A DNA stretch of 33,943 nucleotides from Lachnospiraceae bacterium (GTDB taxonomy: Bacteria > Bacillota > Clostridia > Lachnospirales > Lachnospiraceae): contig BLMC01000028.1 of assembly GCA_011959805.1 (NCBI GenBank), positions 1 through 33,943 of the forward strand, written 5' to 3'. Below the pieces are notes generated by a model. That model had not been told where the DNA came from and searched no databases. It saw nothing but the letters and a program-made list of their open reading frames with translations. Both the position numbers and the translations under genes were made by a program. This document shows positions 16,321-24,647 of the stretch, piece after piece. Every line of letters starts with the position of its first letter. The stretch's first letter is position 1.

Positions 16321-17433
16321 ATGAATACAATACTATTCGGCGCAGGCAATATAGGTCATAAATTTATACAAAGCAAATGCTTTGAGGAACTAAAGGCAGA
16401 TCATAGGAAAATAGCATTTTACGACAACAATAACGAATTGCCTAAAATATTAGAAGGGATCGAACGACTCGATAAACTTGATTATGTTGCACAGAATTCA
16501 GAAGTCATAATTACATGTGGTGCATGGACGCAGGTATACCGACAGTGTTTAGAATGTGGATATAAAGATGTAAAAATTTATGATGAAAAATCGGATAAGG
16601 TGATGACATTAAAGGATTACAGTCGAAGTAGTCTTGGGTATTACGAAAATGAGAAATGTGCGTTGTATCAATTAGAAAAAGAAAAAGCAGTTCTTTTAGG
16701 AAAAGAAAAATTTTTTAAGACAAGGAATTTGTATGAAAGCATAACGGAAGTAGCAATTATGCTTTCAAATCTATGCAATTATGCATCAGCTCACAGCAAA
16801 TGCCCTGCAAGTCATGTAACAGAAAAACAGATAATGCCGTCAAAAATGGTTTATAGAATACTTGATGAATTGGCACAATCAGAATTTTCAGGAACGATTT
16901 GTTTTCATATATACAATGAGCCTTTGATAGATCCAAGATTATTTATGTTTATTGAGTATACTAAGAAAGTAATGCCTAAATCTAAGGTGAGGATTTATAC
17001 CAATGGATATTATCTTAATGAAACAATGTTTGTAGAATTAAAGGAAATTGGAACAGATGTATTAGTTACTACAGGATACGGAAAGTCCGAATATAAGAGA
17101 TTAATTGATTTAGACAATGGTATTGAAATGGCATTCAGTGTTTTATATGGCAATTTAGATGACAGAATTGATTATTATACTAAGAGAAATACGACATATA
17201 TTGTGTCAAATGATGTCTGTGATACATATATTTATCAGGTTCCAATATATGCTGATGGTGATATAGGAACATGCTGTCTAGACTATAAACATCCATACGC
17301 CTTGGGAAATATATCTAAGACAAGCTTGGAGAAGTGTTTGAATAATGAACGCTTAATTAAGTTTCAAGATGGACTTTTAAAAGGTGATAGGACCTCATTT
17401 ACAATATGCACTAACTGTTATTGGAAAAGATAA
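16321..17433 (+). CDS. Rossmann-like module + atypical radical SAM-like protein
   Basis: The 370-residue protein begins with the module (NTILFGAGNIGHKFIQ, KIAFYDNNNELP, EVIITCG). The second part resembles radical SAM/SPASM proteins: YNEPLIDPRLFMFIEYT occupies the GGEP-like position, RIYTNGYYL the TNG strand, and C-terminal GDIGTCCLDYKHPYALGN plus FTICTNCYWK look like a SPASM cluster region. However the expected CX3CX2C is replaced by LCNYASAHSKCPAS, with C152 and C161 eight residues apart and H158 between them. Either a variant cluster ligand set is used or the site is altered. It starts at ATG directly after GGAGAGAAA. Placement beside a canonical radical SAM gene suggests a pair. Family assignment is fairly good, activity uncertain. 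Confidence 0.72.
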   Translation: MNTILFGAGNIGHKFIQSKCFEELKADHRKIAFYDNNNELPKILEGIERLDKLDYVAQNSEVIITCGAWTQVYRQCLECGYKDVKIYDEKSDKVMTLKDYSRSSLGYYENEKCALYQLEKEKAVLLGKEKFFKTRNLYESITEVAIMLSNLCNYASAHSKCPASHVTEKQIMPSKMVYRILDELAQSEFSGTICFHIYNEPLIDPRLFMFIEYTKKVMPKSKVRIYTNGYYLNETMFVELKEIGTDVLVTTGYGKSEYKRLIDLDNGIEMAFSVLYGNLDDRIDYYTKRNTTYIVSNDVCDTYIYQVPIYADGDIGTCCLDYKHPYALGNISKTSLEKCLNNERLIKFQDGLLKGDRTSFTICTNCYWKR

Positions 17434-17452
17434 AAGCGAGGAAATGAGAATA

Positions 17453-18355
17453 ATGAAAAACATAGTTATATTTGGATATGGTTTTCAAGGCATACAGGCA
17501 CATAAATGGATAAGAAAGCACTCTGATTATAGATTTTGTGGTTTTGCTGATAATTCTGAGTATAAGAAAGGATATTATGTAGGCGGTAAAAAAATTGTTG
17601 ATATAGACGAACTATCATACATAAATCAGCAATTAGCAATTAGTGTTATTATAGCAGCGGACAGATGGTGGGAAATTGCTGATCAATGTGCAGAACATCA
17701 TATTCTTGTGGAAGGTGTTTTCAGTGACGGCAAGTTGAATAGCAGCGAACATATGGATTTTGACAAGTTAGATTTAACAAAGGAAATAAAGTTGTATGCA
17801 GGAGATATAACAGATGAAGTTCATTATAATGAAAAAAACTTGTATGGATTGTCTATTAATAAATCTGATAAAAGACATATATTTCACAATATAATGGCTT
17901 GTTATCCACTCCCGGATAATTGTATATACAGATATGAAGCGGAGGAAGTATTAGAATATGTGCCTCAAGAGAAGCAGAAAAATACATTAAACGAGATATG
18001 TAGAATTCTGAAGAAAGGATGTTGTTGTAGGATAACTATTCCAGATTTTAATAGCCTTTACTTAATGAGCAGAACAATGATTGACAGCAGGGGAAAACTA
18101 ATATTTGATCCGGGAGCAGGTGGACGTTATGGTAAAAATGGTATTGAAGAAGGGGCTGTATATTTTCCAACATATGAGAATTTTAAAGAAATACTCGAAC
18201 AGACGAACTTCACTTCATTTGATTGGCTATGCTATCACACAAAGGATGGTATTCTTCACAAAAAATATATTGACATGAGTAATGGATATAATAAACGAGT
18301 GATAAATGATTCAGATGAAGATGTGTACTGTATAGTTGTTGACTGCTATAAATAG
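17453..18355 (+). CDS. Rossmann-like module + methyltransferase-like domain
   Basis: Residues 1-~95 are the shared module (KNIVIFGYGFQGIQAHKWI, FCGFADNSEYKKGYYVGGKKI, SVIIAAD). The rest resembles the predicted SAM-dependent methyltransferases of the COG4627 type: LPDNCIYRYEAEEVLEYVP, LNEICRILKKGCCCRITIPD, then a PTYENFKEILEQTNF region. The glycine-rich SAM motif I is not recognisable before this (the corresponding stretch is IKLYAGDITDEVHYNEKN), so catalysis is uncertain. The open frame extends back into the previous gene; ATG 17453 is preferred because the module begins there, although ATG 17444 is in frame and GAGG at 17438-17441 sits only two bases before 17444 and 11 before 17453. The product is about 300 residues. 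It probably modifies a sugar. Confidence 0.7.
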   Translation: MKNIVIFGYGFQGIQAHKWIRKHSDYRFCGFADNSEYKKGYYVGGKKIVDIDELSYINQQLAISVIIAADRWWEIADQCAEHHILVEGVFSDGKLNSSEHMDFDKLDLTKEIKLYAGDITDEVHYNEKNLYGLSINKSDKRHIFHNIMACYPLPDNCIYRYEAEEVLEYVPQEKQKNTLNEICRILKKGCCCRITIPDFNSLYLMSRTMIDSRGKLIFDPGAGGRYGKNGIEEGAVYFPTYENFKEILEQTNFTSFDWLCYHTKDGILHKKYIDMSNGYNKRVINDSDEDVYCIVVDCYK

Positions 18356-18372
18356 AAAGGATTGGATTTCTC

Positions 18373-19653
18373 ATGGTAATTGTACTTTGCTATCACAAAA
18401 TTTCGGACATAAGAAATGATTACAATATGGTTAATGTTTCAATAGAAAATTTTAAAAATCAGATGGAGTATTTAAGTAGCAATTACAAGATGATTTCAGT
18501 AAAAGATATATTTAGCATGGTAGATACAGAGGAATACTGTTTTGCAGTGACATTTGATGATGGATATAGAAATGTGTACAGTAGTGCGTTTCCAATTTTG
18601 CAAGAACTTTCAATTCCTGCAATAGATTTTGTGACTACAGGAAATTTGGGAACAGAATATGAAAATTGGACAGATAATATTATACGTGCAATTTTTGAAC
18701 CTAAAAATCAAAAAGATTACTTTGAATGTAGAAGCAGTGAATTGTCAGGAAGATGGTACACAAGAAATATTGAGGAAAAGACGTCGTTTTACAGAAAAGT
18801 AAACTATATGTTTCGATGTATAAGTGCTAAAAAGCGAAAACAATATGAAATGCTATTATTGAAATGGGCTGGACTTTCTGCTGAGGGACGAATTGAAAAT
18901 AGGATACTTACAGATAAGGAACTAAAAGAATTATCCCAAAATCCGTTGATTTCGATAGGTACTCATTCTGTCACACACTCTTTCCTTGGTTCGCTTACTG
19001 ATAATGAACAAGAAGCAGAGATAACAGATTCGATAGGAAAATTAAGAGAGATAACAGGTATTCCAATAAAATATATGGCATATCCCTTTGGTTCACCAGC
19101 AAGCTACAATAACATAACATTTGAGTTAATGAAAAGAAATGGTATAGAAATGGGTTTTACAACATCCTTTGAAAGAATTACATCCAATACAGATCCTTAT
19201 AAGATTCCACGGGTTGTGATGGGAAATTATGATTTGGAAGATTTTAAAAATATAGTTAATAACATTATTACGAAATTATATAGATGTAATATAGTTAATA
19301 CAATGACTTTGACAAATGAACATCAATTATATGTTGGCAGTATAGAAAAAGATTTTCAACTTTTAGAGGGAAAACAGAACATAGTCGTGTGGAGTTGTGG
19401 CTTTTGGGGCAGGGCCTTATATGATGATTTGAAGTTGCTCAACATGAAGGAAAGAGTAGTAGCTTTTGGAGATAATGATTTGGATAAGATAGGGCAGCTT
19501 ATTGAAGAGATTCCTGTGTTAGCAAAGAGCGACGTATTAGATCTTTCAAAGAAGAAAGATTTAGTGATTCTAATAAAGAACACTTACGATATGGAGATAT
19601 ACGATGATTTAAGAGAAAGCGGCTTTAGGAATGTGCATGTAATCACAAAGTGA
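18373..19653 (+). CDS. Polysaccharide (NodB-type) deacetylase + C-terminal Rossmann-like module
   Basis: Residues 1-~300 are a NodB-homology deacetylase: VIVLCYHKI at the N-terminus, TFDDGY (60-65) with the metal/catalytic aspartates D62 and D63, and GTHSVTH (196-202) with metal-ligand histidines H198 and H202, then AYPFGSPASYN. It would remove an N-acetyl or similar group from a glycan or sugar, inside the cell since no signal peptide is present. Residues ~336-426 are the shared module: NIVVWSCGFWGRALYDDL, RVVAFGDNDLDKIG and LVILIKN. Here the module is C-terminal, unlike in the preceding genes. The start ATG follows the previous gene by 17 bases with AAAGGA upstream. Confidence 0.87.
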   Translation: MVIVLCYHKISDIRNDYNMVNVSIENFKNQMEYLSSNYKMISVKDIFSMVDTEEYCFAVTFDDGYRNVYSSAFPILQELSIPAIDFVTTGNLGTEYENWTDNIIRAIFEPKNQKDYFECRSSELSGRWYTRNIEEKTSFYRKVNYMFRCISAKKRKQYEMLLLKWAGLSAEGRIENRILTDKELKELSQNPLISIGTHSVTHSFLGSLTDNEQEAEITDSIGKLREITGIPIKYMAYPFGSPASYNNITFELMKRNGIEMGFTTSFERITSNTDPYKIPRVVMGNYDLEDFKNIVNNIITKLYRCNIVNTMTLTNEHQLYVGSIEKDFQLLEGKQNIVVWSCGFWGRALYDDLKLLNMKERVVAFGDNDLDKIGQLIEEIPVLAKSDVLDLSKKKDLVILIKNTYDMEIYDDLRESGFRNVHVITK

Positions 19654-19673
19654 TTATGATTAGGGAGAGCGAT

Positions 19674-21110
19674 ATGTATAAGTATGGAATCGTAGTGATT
19701 GGATATAAGAACGAAGCTGGTGTGGTAAGACTTCTTAATGCATTGGGTAAAGCTGATTATGAAAATGAGTATATTCCCCTTATTATAAGTATAGATAAAT
19801 CTGATGATAACAATGTAATTAAAGAAGCTCAAAATTTTTATTGGGACTTTGGAGATAAGCACATAATGACATTTCCTAAACAGATGGGACTTAGAAACCA
19901 TGTGTTGCACTGTGGTGATTATCTCAATGATTACAATTTAGATGCAATAGTGGTATTTGAAGATGATATGATGCCATCACGGAATTTCTTCTCATTTGTA
20001 AAAGCATGTACAGAGAAATATATAGAAATAGATAATATTGCTGGAATTTCGCTTTATACACATTGTATAAATTTTACTACTGGTGATCGTTTTATACCCA
20101 TAACTTGTGATGGTGATAACTATTTTTTCCAATGTCCACAGTCGAGAGGGCAGGTATGGTTCAAGAAACAGTGGAATGAATTTCGTGAATGGTATAAATC
20201 ACAGGGAAAATTAGAAAGCGAATATTTAATACCTTCTGCTGTGACTTCGTGGCCTGATACATCATGGCTCAAATACCATATTAAATATTGTATTGAGAAA
20301 AATAAATATTTTGTTTATCCATATATTTCGTATTCTACCTGTTTTGGTGATGTTGGGGAACATGTTAAAGTTCAAAATAATATGTTACACGTGCCTCTTT
20401 CAAATAAGCATTCAAAATCATTTGAATTGATAGAGTTTAATGGTAATGCACTTAAATATGACGCTTTCTTTGAGAACCAGAGTCTTTATAGATACTGTGA
20501 TGTTCATAAAAATGATCTTTTGGTAGATTTGTATTGTGACCATACTGCAACGAACAGACGATATCTCTTAACTAAGAAAAATTTGCCATATAGAGTAAAG
20601 GGTTCGTGGGGTGGGAACATGATTCCCCATGAGTTAAATATTGTATATGATATACCTGGTAATGATATTTTTCTTTATGATCTTAATAATGATGGTAAGT
20701 TAGTATATCTTCCTAAAAAAGAAGTAAAAAAAGACAAGATGGAGTGTTATTTTGATATTCTTGATAGATGGATGCAGATGGAGGAATCAGGTCATTATAT
20801 ATATGAATATTTTATAAATAATAATTGGGAACATATTGCAATCTATGGTAAAGGCAAGTTAGGAATGCACCTATATAATAAGCTTAAAAGTACGCAAGTG
20901 AATGTGGATTATTTTATAGATAAAAATACAGAAGGGTGTAAAGATGATATAAAAGTAATATATCCACATGACAAAATACCTGAAGTAGATGCAGTAGTAA
21001 TTACACCAGTAATGGAGTATGAGACAATAAAAGATATATTAAAAAACGGTGGGATAAAGAATGTCATATCTATGGATAGCATTATAAGCAATGATGTTGG
21101 AGGAATATAA
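19674..21110 (+). CDS. GT-A glycosyltransferase + C-terminal Rossmann-like module
   Basis: The product is ~478 residues. The N-terminal ~250 residues look like a GT-A transferase: YGIVVIGYKNEAGVVRLL at the start, PLIISIDKSDD for the second strand and VVFEDDMMPS with the metal-binding E96-D97-D98, followed by WPDTSWLKYH. The ordering resembles the GT13-like family more than ordinary GT2. Residues ~385-478 carry the shared module (EHIAIYGKGKLGMHLYNKL, VDYFIDKN, DAVVITP). The helix before the module (DRWMQMEESGHYIYEYF) aligns by eye with the same region of the stand-alone module protein at 23267. The frame extends to 19650, but ATG 19674 has GGGAG six bases upstream. Transferase identity is good; donor and acceptor are unknown. 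Confidence 0.78.
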   Translation: MYKYGIVVIGYKNEAGVVRLLNALGKADYENEYIPLIISIDKSDDNNVIKEAQNFYWDFGDKHIMTFPKQMGLRNHVLHCGDYLNDYNLDAIVVFEDDMMPSRNFFSFVKACTEKYIEIDNIAGISLYTHCINFTTGDRFIPITCDGDNYFFQCPQSRGQVWFKKQWNEFREWYKSQGKLESEYLIPSAVTSWPDTSWLKYHIKYCIEKNKYFVYPYISYSTCFGDVGEHVKVQNNMLHVPLSNKHSKSFELIEFNGNALKYDAFFENQSLYRYCDVHKNDLLVDLYCDHTATNRRYLLTKKNLPYRVKGSWGGNMIPHELNIVYDIPGNDIFLYDLNNDGKLVYLPKKEVKKDKMECYFDILDRWMQMEESGHYIYEYFINNNWEHIAIYGKGKLGMHLYNKLKSTQVNVDYFIDKNTEGCKDDIKVIYPHDKIPEVDAVVITPVMEYETIKDILKNGGIKNVISMDSIISNDVGGI

Positions 21111-21112
21111 CA

Positions 21113-22198
21113 ATGAATGACTATTATAGTATATTGGATCGATTGATTCGAGATGAAGTGGATAAGCATCAGAAAGTAGCAATATATCCATTTGGGAAAT
21201 TTGGCTTACAGGCTCAAGATATTCTTATGCGTAGATATGGACAAAATTGTATTATTATTGATAATGGTTTGGCAAAATATAATCCGAGAATCATAGACAT
21301 TAACAAATTTCAAGAGATGATTGATGATAAGAAAGTTACTATTATATTATGCACTTTGGACATAACTTTAAATAATAAGTTGCGTGAAGATTTAATAGAA
21401 AGGAAATTGAAAGCAGAAATAAAGAATATTTTAGATACACCAATAGAGCAGCACGATGAGAAAATAGAGTATTTTGAACAATTAAAAAATCTATGTAGGG
21501 TGAAAGGTGTGAAGAAGCATAGTCTTATGCGTATTGGTGGAAAAAACGATGGTGCATATATTATGCTTGATGATTTTACGGACTGTAATATAGCATATAG
21601 CTTTGGAATAGGAGACAATATTTCTTGGGACGAGGATATGGCGCGCCAAGGGATAGAAATATACTGTTATGATCATACAATAGAGAGTATTCCCAAAACA
21701 AATGATAAGCTCCATTTTAAAAAAATAGGAATTTCAGAAAAAGATTATTTTAATGACAATCTTTTATCTCTTGCGACGATATTGCGTTCTAATTATCATA
21801 GTATGAAGAAAAATTTTGTTTTAAAAATAGATATAGAAGGGGCAGAATGGGGGGTTATCAATTCGATTGATTTAGATATACTTAGCCGATTTTCACAAAT
21901 AACATTTGAACTGCATGGACTGACTGATATGAATAGAAGTAAAGAAATAATAAATGTTTTAACAAAAATAAATAAAACACACCAGTCAATATGGGTTCAT
22001 GCAAATAATGCTGGAAGAGTGGAACAGGCTCGTAATATTGTAATACCGGATTTGTTGGAAATTACATATGTATTGAAGGATAGATATGATTTTGAGGATA
22101 TCGAATATAGTTGTCCATTAGATATTGATGAGCCTAATCTGGCTGATAGATTTGATATCAGACTTTCAGATTGGGGTATGATAAAAATGGAGAGGTAA
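21113..22198 (+). CDS. Rossmann-like module + FkbM-type methyltransferase
   Basis: The 361-residue protein has the module at ~18-110 (QKVAIYPFGKFGLQAQDIL, CIIIDNGLAKYNPRIID, VTIILCT); its YPFG turn and following DNGLAKYNP closely match the acetyltransferase at 12947 (YPFGEIG, CDNHLCKYN), so these two modules form a subgroup. The C-terminal domain resembles FkbM methyltransferases: YSFGIGDNISWDEDMA for the SAM-binding strand, IYCYDHTIE for strand 2 and VLKIDIEGAEWGVINS, the hallmark D-I-E-G segment. It would O-methylate a sugar. The start follows the previous stop by 2 bases, with GGAGG nine bases upstream. A G6 run at 21849-21854 falls in this gene but keeps its frame. Confidence 0.83.
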   Translation: MNDYYSILDRLIRDEVDKHQKVAIYPFGKFGLQAQDILMRRYGQNCIIIDNGLAKYNPRIIDINKFQEMIDDKKVTIILCTLDITLNNKLREDLIERKLKAEIKNILDTPIEQHDEKIEYFEQLKNLCRVKGVKKHSLMRIGGKNDGAYIMLDDFTDCNIAYSFGIGDNISWDEDMARQGIEIYCYDHTIESIPKTNDKLHFKKIGISEKDYFNDNLLSLATILRSNYHSMKKNFVLKIDIEGAEWGVINSIDLDILSRFSQITFELHGLTDMNRSKEIINVLTKINKTHQSIWVHANNAGRVEQARNIVIPDLLEITYVLKDRYDFEDIEYSCPLDIDEPNLADRFDIRLSDWGMIKMER

Positions 22199-22203
22199 AA
22201 TTA

Positions 22204-23253
22204 ATGTATAAATTATTGATATGGGGAACAGGTAAGCTGGCACAATATTTTATAAAAAATGGGTGTAATGGTGAAGTTATTGGATTTATAGAGACTAATA
22301 AATCTAAGTGTTCATATATGGATAAGCCTGTATATGACAGCTGTGAAATTCCTAATATATATGATTATATAATTGTTGCTAATACATATGCTACAGAAAT
22401 ATATGATTTGTGTACTGCTCGTGGGATGGATACTTTAAAAATAATATTTTTACATGGTGTAAATCGGAGAGAGGGATGTGTAGATAATACTGTCATTAAG
22501 AGTATTATGTCAGAAGCAAATTACACTCTGTATTGTGCAGAGTTTGGACTTACAGATGATACGTTTATTAAGACTGATGCGGAAGTGTATTCTAAACTGA
22601 ATAAAAGACCAAGACTTAGTATACAGGAGAGATATATGTACCCAATTGCATCAGATAAGTATGCACCTGCTGGGACAATAGATAATTATTTTTGGCAGGA
22701 CTTGTGGGCGGCCAGACTTATAGTAAAATCAGGAGTAAAAAGTCATTTTGATATTGGTTCTCGTCTTGACGGATTTATAGCGCATCTTTTGTCAGCCAGT
22801 ATTGATGTGACAATGATAGATATACGTAATTTTCCAGAACAGGTGGAACACCTTTATACTATAGTGGATGATGCAACAAGCCTTCATCAAATAACAGATG
22901 AAAGCATAGAGAGTATGTCAGCCCTTTGCTCACTAGAACATTTTGGACTTGGGCGATATGGAGATTCAGTTGATCCAGAAGCGTGTTTTAGGTGTTTTGA
23001 TAATATCCAAAAAAAGTTAAAGAAGGGCGGTAGGCTCTATATATCAATGCCTGTTGGCAAGGAGAGAGTAGAATTCAATGCCCATAGAATATTTTATCCA
23101 AGTACGGTTATAGAATGCTTTGGATCTTTACATCTAAGAGAATTTTCGTGTACTTCGCAGGGAAAAATTGAGTACAATGTAGATATACATAAATATGATG
23201 ATGATACGCAAAAGGGAGCATTACGCTATGGGCTTTTCTTATTTGTAAAATAG
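22204..23253 (+). CDS. Rossmann-like module + DUF268-type (methyltransferase-like) domain
   Basis: The product is about 349 residues. Residues 1-~90 are the module (KLLIWGTGKLAQYFIKNG, VIGFIETNKSKC, YDYIIVANTY). Residues ~160-349 match the DUF268 family pattern as I recall it: HFDIGSRLDGFIAHLL, VTMIDIRNF, SMSALCSLEHFGLGRYGD, KKLKKGGRLYISMPVG and NAHRIFYPS. The first elements look like a SAM-binding fold, so a methyltransferase-like activity is possible, though the family function is not established. The open frame reaches back to 22171 inside the previous gene; ATG 22204 is chosen because GGAGAGG lies eight bases upstream. The next gene starts 13 bases after the stop with GGGAGG before it. 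Confidence 0.82.
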   Translation: MYKLLIWGTGKLAQYFIKNGCNGEVIGFIETNKSKCSYMDKPVYDSCEIPNIYDYIIVANTYATEIYDLCTARGMDTLKIIFLHGVNRREGCVDNTVIKSIMSEANYTLYCAEFGLTDDTFIKTDAEVYSKLNKRPRLSIQERYMYPIASDKYAPAGTIDNYFWQDLWAARLIVKSGVKSHFDIGSRLDGFIAHLLSASIDVTMIDIRNFPEQVEHLYTIVDDATSLHQITDESIESMSALCSLEHFGLGRYGDSVDPEACFRCFDNIQKKLKKGGRLYISMPVGKERVEFNAHRIFYPSTVIECFGSLHLREFSCTSQGKIEYNVDIHKYDDDTQKGALRYGLFLFVK

Positions 23254-23266
23254 GGAGGAAAACAAG

Positions 23267-23743
23267 ATGAAAAAAGGATTAATTTCAGTATTATCAGCAC
23301 TAATAGGAGCATCCGCCGGAGCAGTAACAGTTGGAAAGGTGACAGGCGAAGCACTTGATAAAGCAAAATCTATGTCAGATAAACATTTAGCATTGTTTCT
23401 AATGATGAATCAATGGGTAAAGGTAAAACAGGAAGGAAAAAATCTTTGTGATTATTTTGAGAAAAATGGATATAAAAGAATTGCTATTTATGGTATGAGT
23501 TACGCAGGAGAGACTTTAATAGAAGAATTAAAAGATACAAATATAATAATAGAATATAGTATCGATAAAAATGCTGATACTATTTATTCTGATATAGAAA
23601 TTATATCTATAGAGGATAATTTAAAGCCTGTGGATGCAATTGTGGTAACTGCAATTACCTTTTTTGATGAGATAGAAAAGAATCTTTCAGCTAAGGTTGA
23701 TTGTCCAATTATTTCGCTGGAAGATATTTTATATGATATATAG
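23267..23743 (+). CDS. Stand-alone Rossmann-like module with hydrophobic N-terminal segment
   Basis: This 158-residue protein is nearly the shared module alone. Residues ~4-24 (GLISVLSALIGASAGAVTVGK) are hydrophobic and small-residue-rich after two lysines, so they could be a membrane anchor or an uncleaved signal-like helix. A helix follows (LALFLMMNQWVKVKQEG, ~42-57), then the module at ~69-158: KRIAIYGMSYAGETLIEEL, IIEYSIDKNADTIYSDI, DAIVVTAITFFDEI. It carries no catalytic domain. The pre-module helix ending in DYFEKNGYKRIAIYG parallels the glycosyltransferase at 19674 (EYFINNNWEHIAIYG). If membrane-bound with the module inside the cell, it may organise the fused enzymes or bind a shared ligand; this is inference. 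The start ATG has GGGAGG upstream. Confidence 0.75.
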   Translation: MKKGLISVLSALIGASAGAVTVGKVTGEALDKAKSMSDKHLALFLMMNQWVKVKQEGKNLCDYFEKNGYKRIAIYGMSYAGETLIEELKDTNIIIEYSIDKNADTIYSDIEIISIEDNLKPVDAIVVTAITFFDEIEKNLSAKVDCPIISLEDILYDI

Positions 23744-23803
23744 AAGTATGAAATTTTATTGAGAAATAGTAACAAAATATTAAGAAACACAAATGGAGTA
23801 AGT

Positions 23804-24622
23804 ATGATTGTAGTTCAAGTTTGCGGTGGTTTAGGAAACCAATTATTTCAATATGCGTTTGCAAGATCATTACAAAATAGGGGAAATGAAGTTCGTCTAG
23901 CTGCTGTATTTTATACGAAATATCGTACCTCTCGAGAGTATCTCTTAGATAAATTTAGAATAAAAATAAAACGTTCTTATCTAACTGAAAAAGTTATCTC
24001 TCCAGTTATTGATAATGATTTACCAATTAAGATGAGGAATTCACATATACATGAAGAATTGGGATTAAAATATAAACCAGAGCTTCTAGCAATGCATGGA
24101 ACACAATATATGATAGGGCTTTTTCAAGACGAAAGATATTTTAAATCAATAGAACAAGATTTAAGAAATGAAATTTATCCAAAGAATAAAATAAAGATTA
24201 CAAAACAGCTTCGTAGCGTGTTAAAAAATAAAAATACAGTTTCTGTTCATATACGAAGAGGAGACTACAATCAACTAAATAATACATTAAAATTGACATA
24301 TTATAGAAATGCAATTGAATGTATAAATAAAAATATTAAGGATGCGTTTTTTTGTATTTTTTCTGATGATTTAGAATGGACAAAACAGCATTTGGATTTT
24401 GGTAAAAATGCATGTTTTATCAATGATGACAAGAAATTGGCTGATTATGAGGAACTTTTGATTATGAGCCAATGCAAGCATAATATTATTGCCAACAGTA
24501 CATTTAGCTGGTGGGGAGCTTGGCTTAATCGAAATCCTCAAAAAATAGTTATAGGACCAGAACATTGGCTGAATAATTCAAATGAGAATATTATGCCTGA
24601 GAGATGGATTAAGATAAAATAG
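23804..24622 (+). CDS. GT11 alpha-1,2-fucosyltransferase-like protein
   Basis: This protein of about 272 residues matches glycosyltransferase family 11: VVQVCGGLGNQLFQYAFARSL at the N-terminus, VSVHIRRGDY (the HxRRGDY donor-binding motif), YYRNAIECI, FCIFSDDLEWTK and NSTFSWWGAWL near the C-terminus. GT11 enzymes transfer fucose or another 6-deoxyhexose or galactose-type residue from a GDP-sugar in O-antigen and capsule synthesis. ATG 23804 is chosen over an upstream in-frame TTG at 23759 because GGAG is five bases before it and the family begins at this point. It is one of the two genes between 12947 and 33895 without the shared module, so it may be a later addition or act outside the proposed complex. 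Confidence 0.92.
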   Translation: MIVVQVCGGLGNQLFQYAFARSLQNRGNEVRLAAVFYTKYRTSREYLLDKFRIKIKRSYLTEKVISPVIDNDLPIKMRNSHIHEELGLKYKPELLAMHGTQYMIGLFQDERYFKSIEQDLRNEIYPKNKIKITKQLRSVLKNKNTVSVHIRRGDYNQLNNTLKLTYYRNAIECINKNIKDAFFCIFSDDLEWTKQHLDFGKNACFINDDKKLADYEELLIMSQCKHNIIANSTFSWWGAWLNRNPQKIVIGPEHWLNNSNENIMPERWIKIK

Positions 24623-24647
24623 TTCAAATATTGATGAGGAGTATGAT

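Noticed and set aside
21849..21854. G6 run in the FkbM gene at 21113 as a further phase-variation tract
   Set aside because: It is in frame, codes for part of the conserved E-G-A-E-W-G-V segment, and is too short compared with the G9-G10 tracts.
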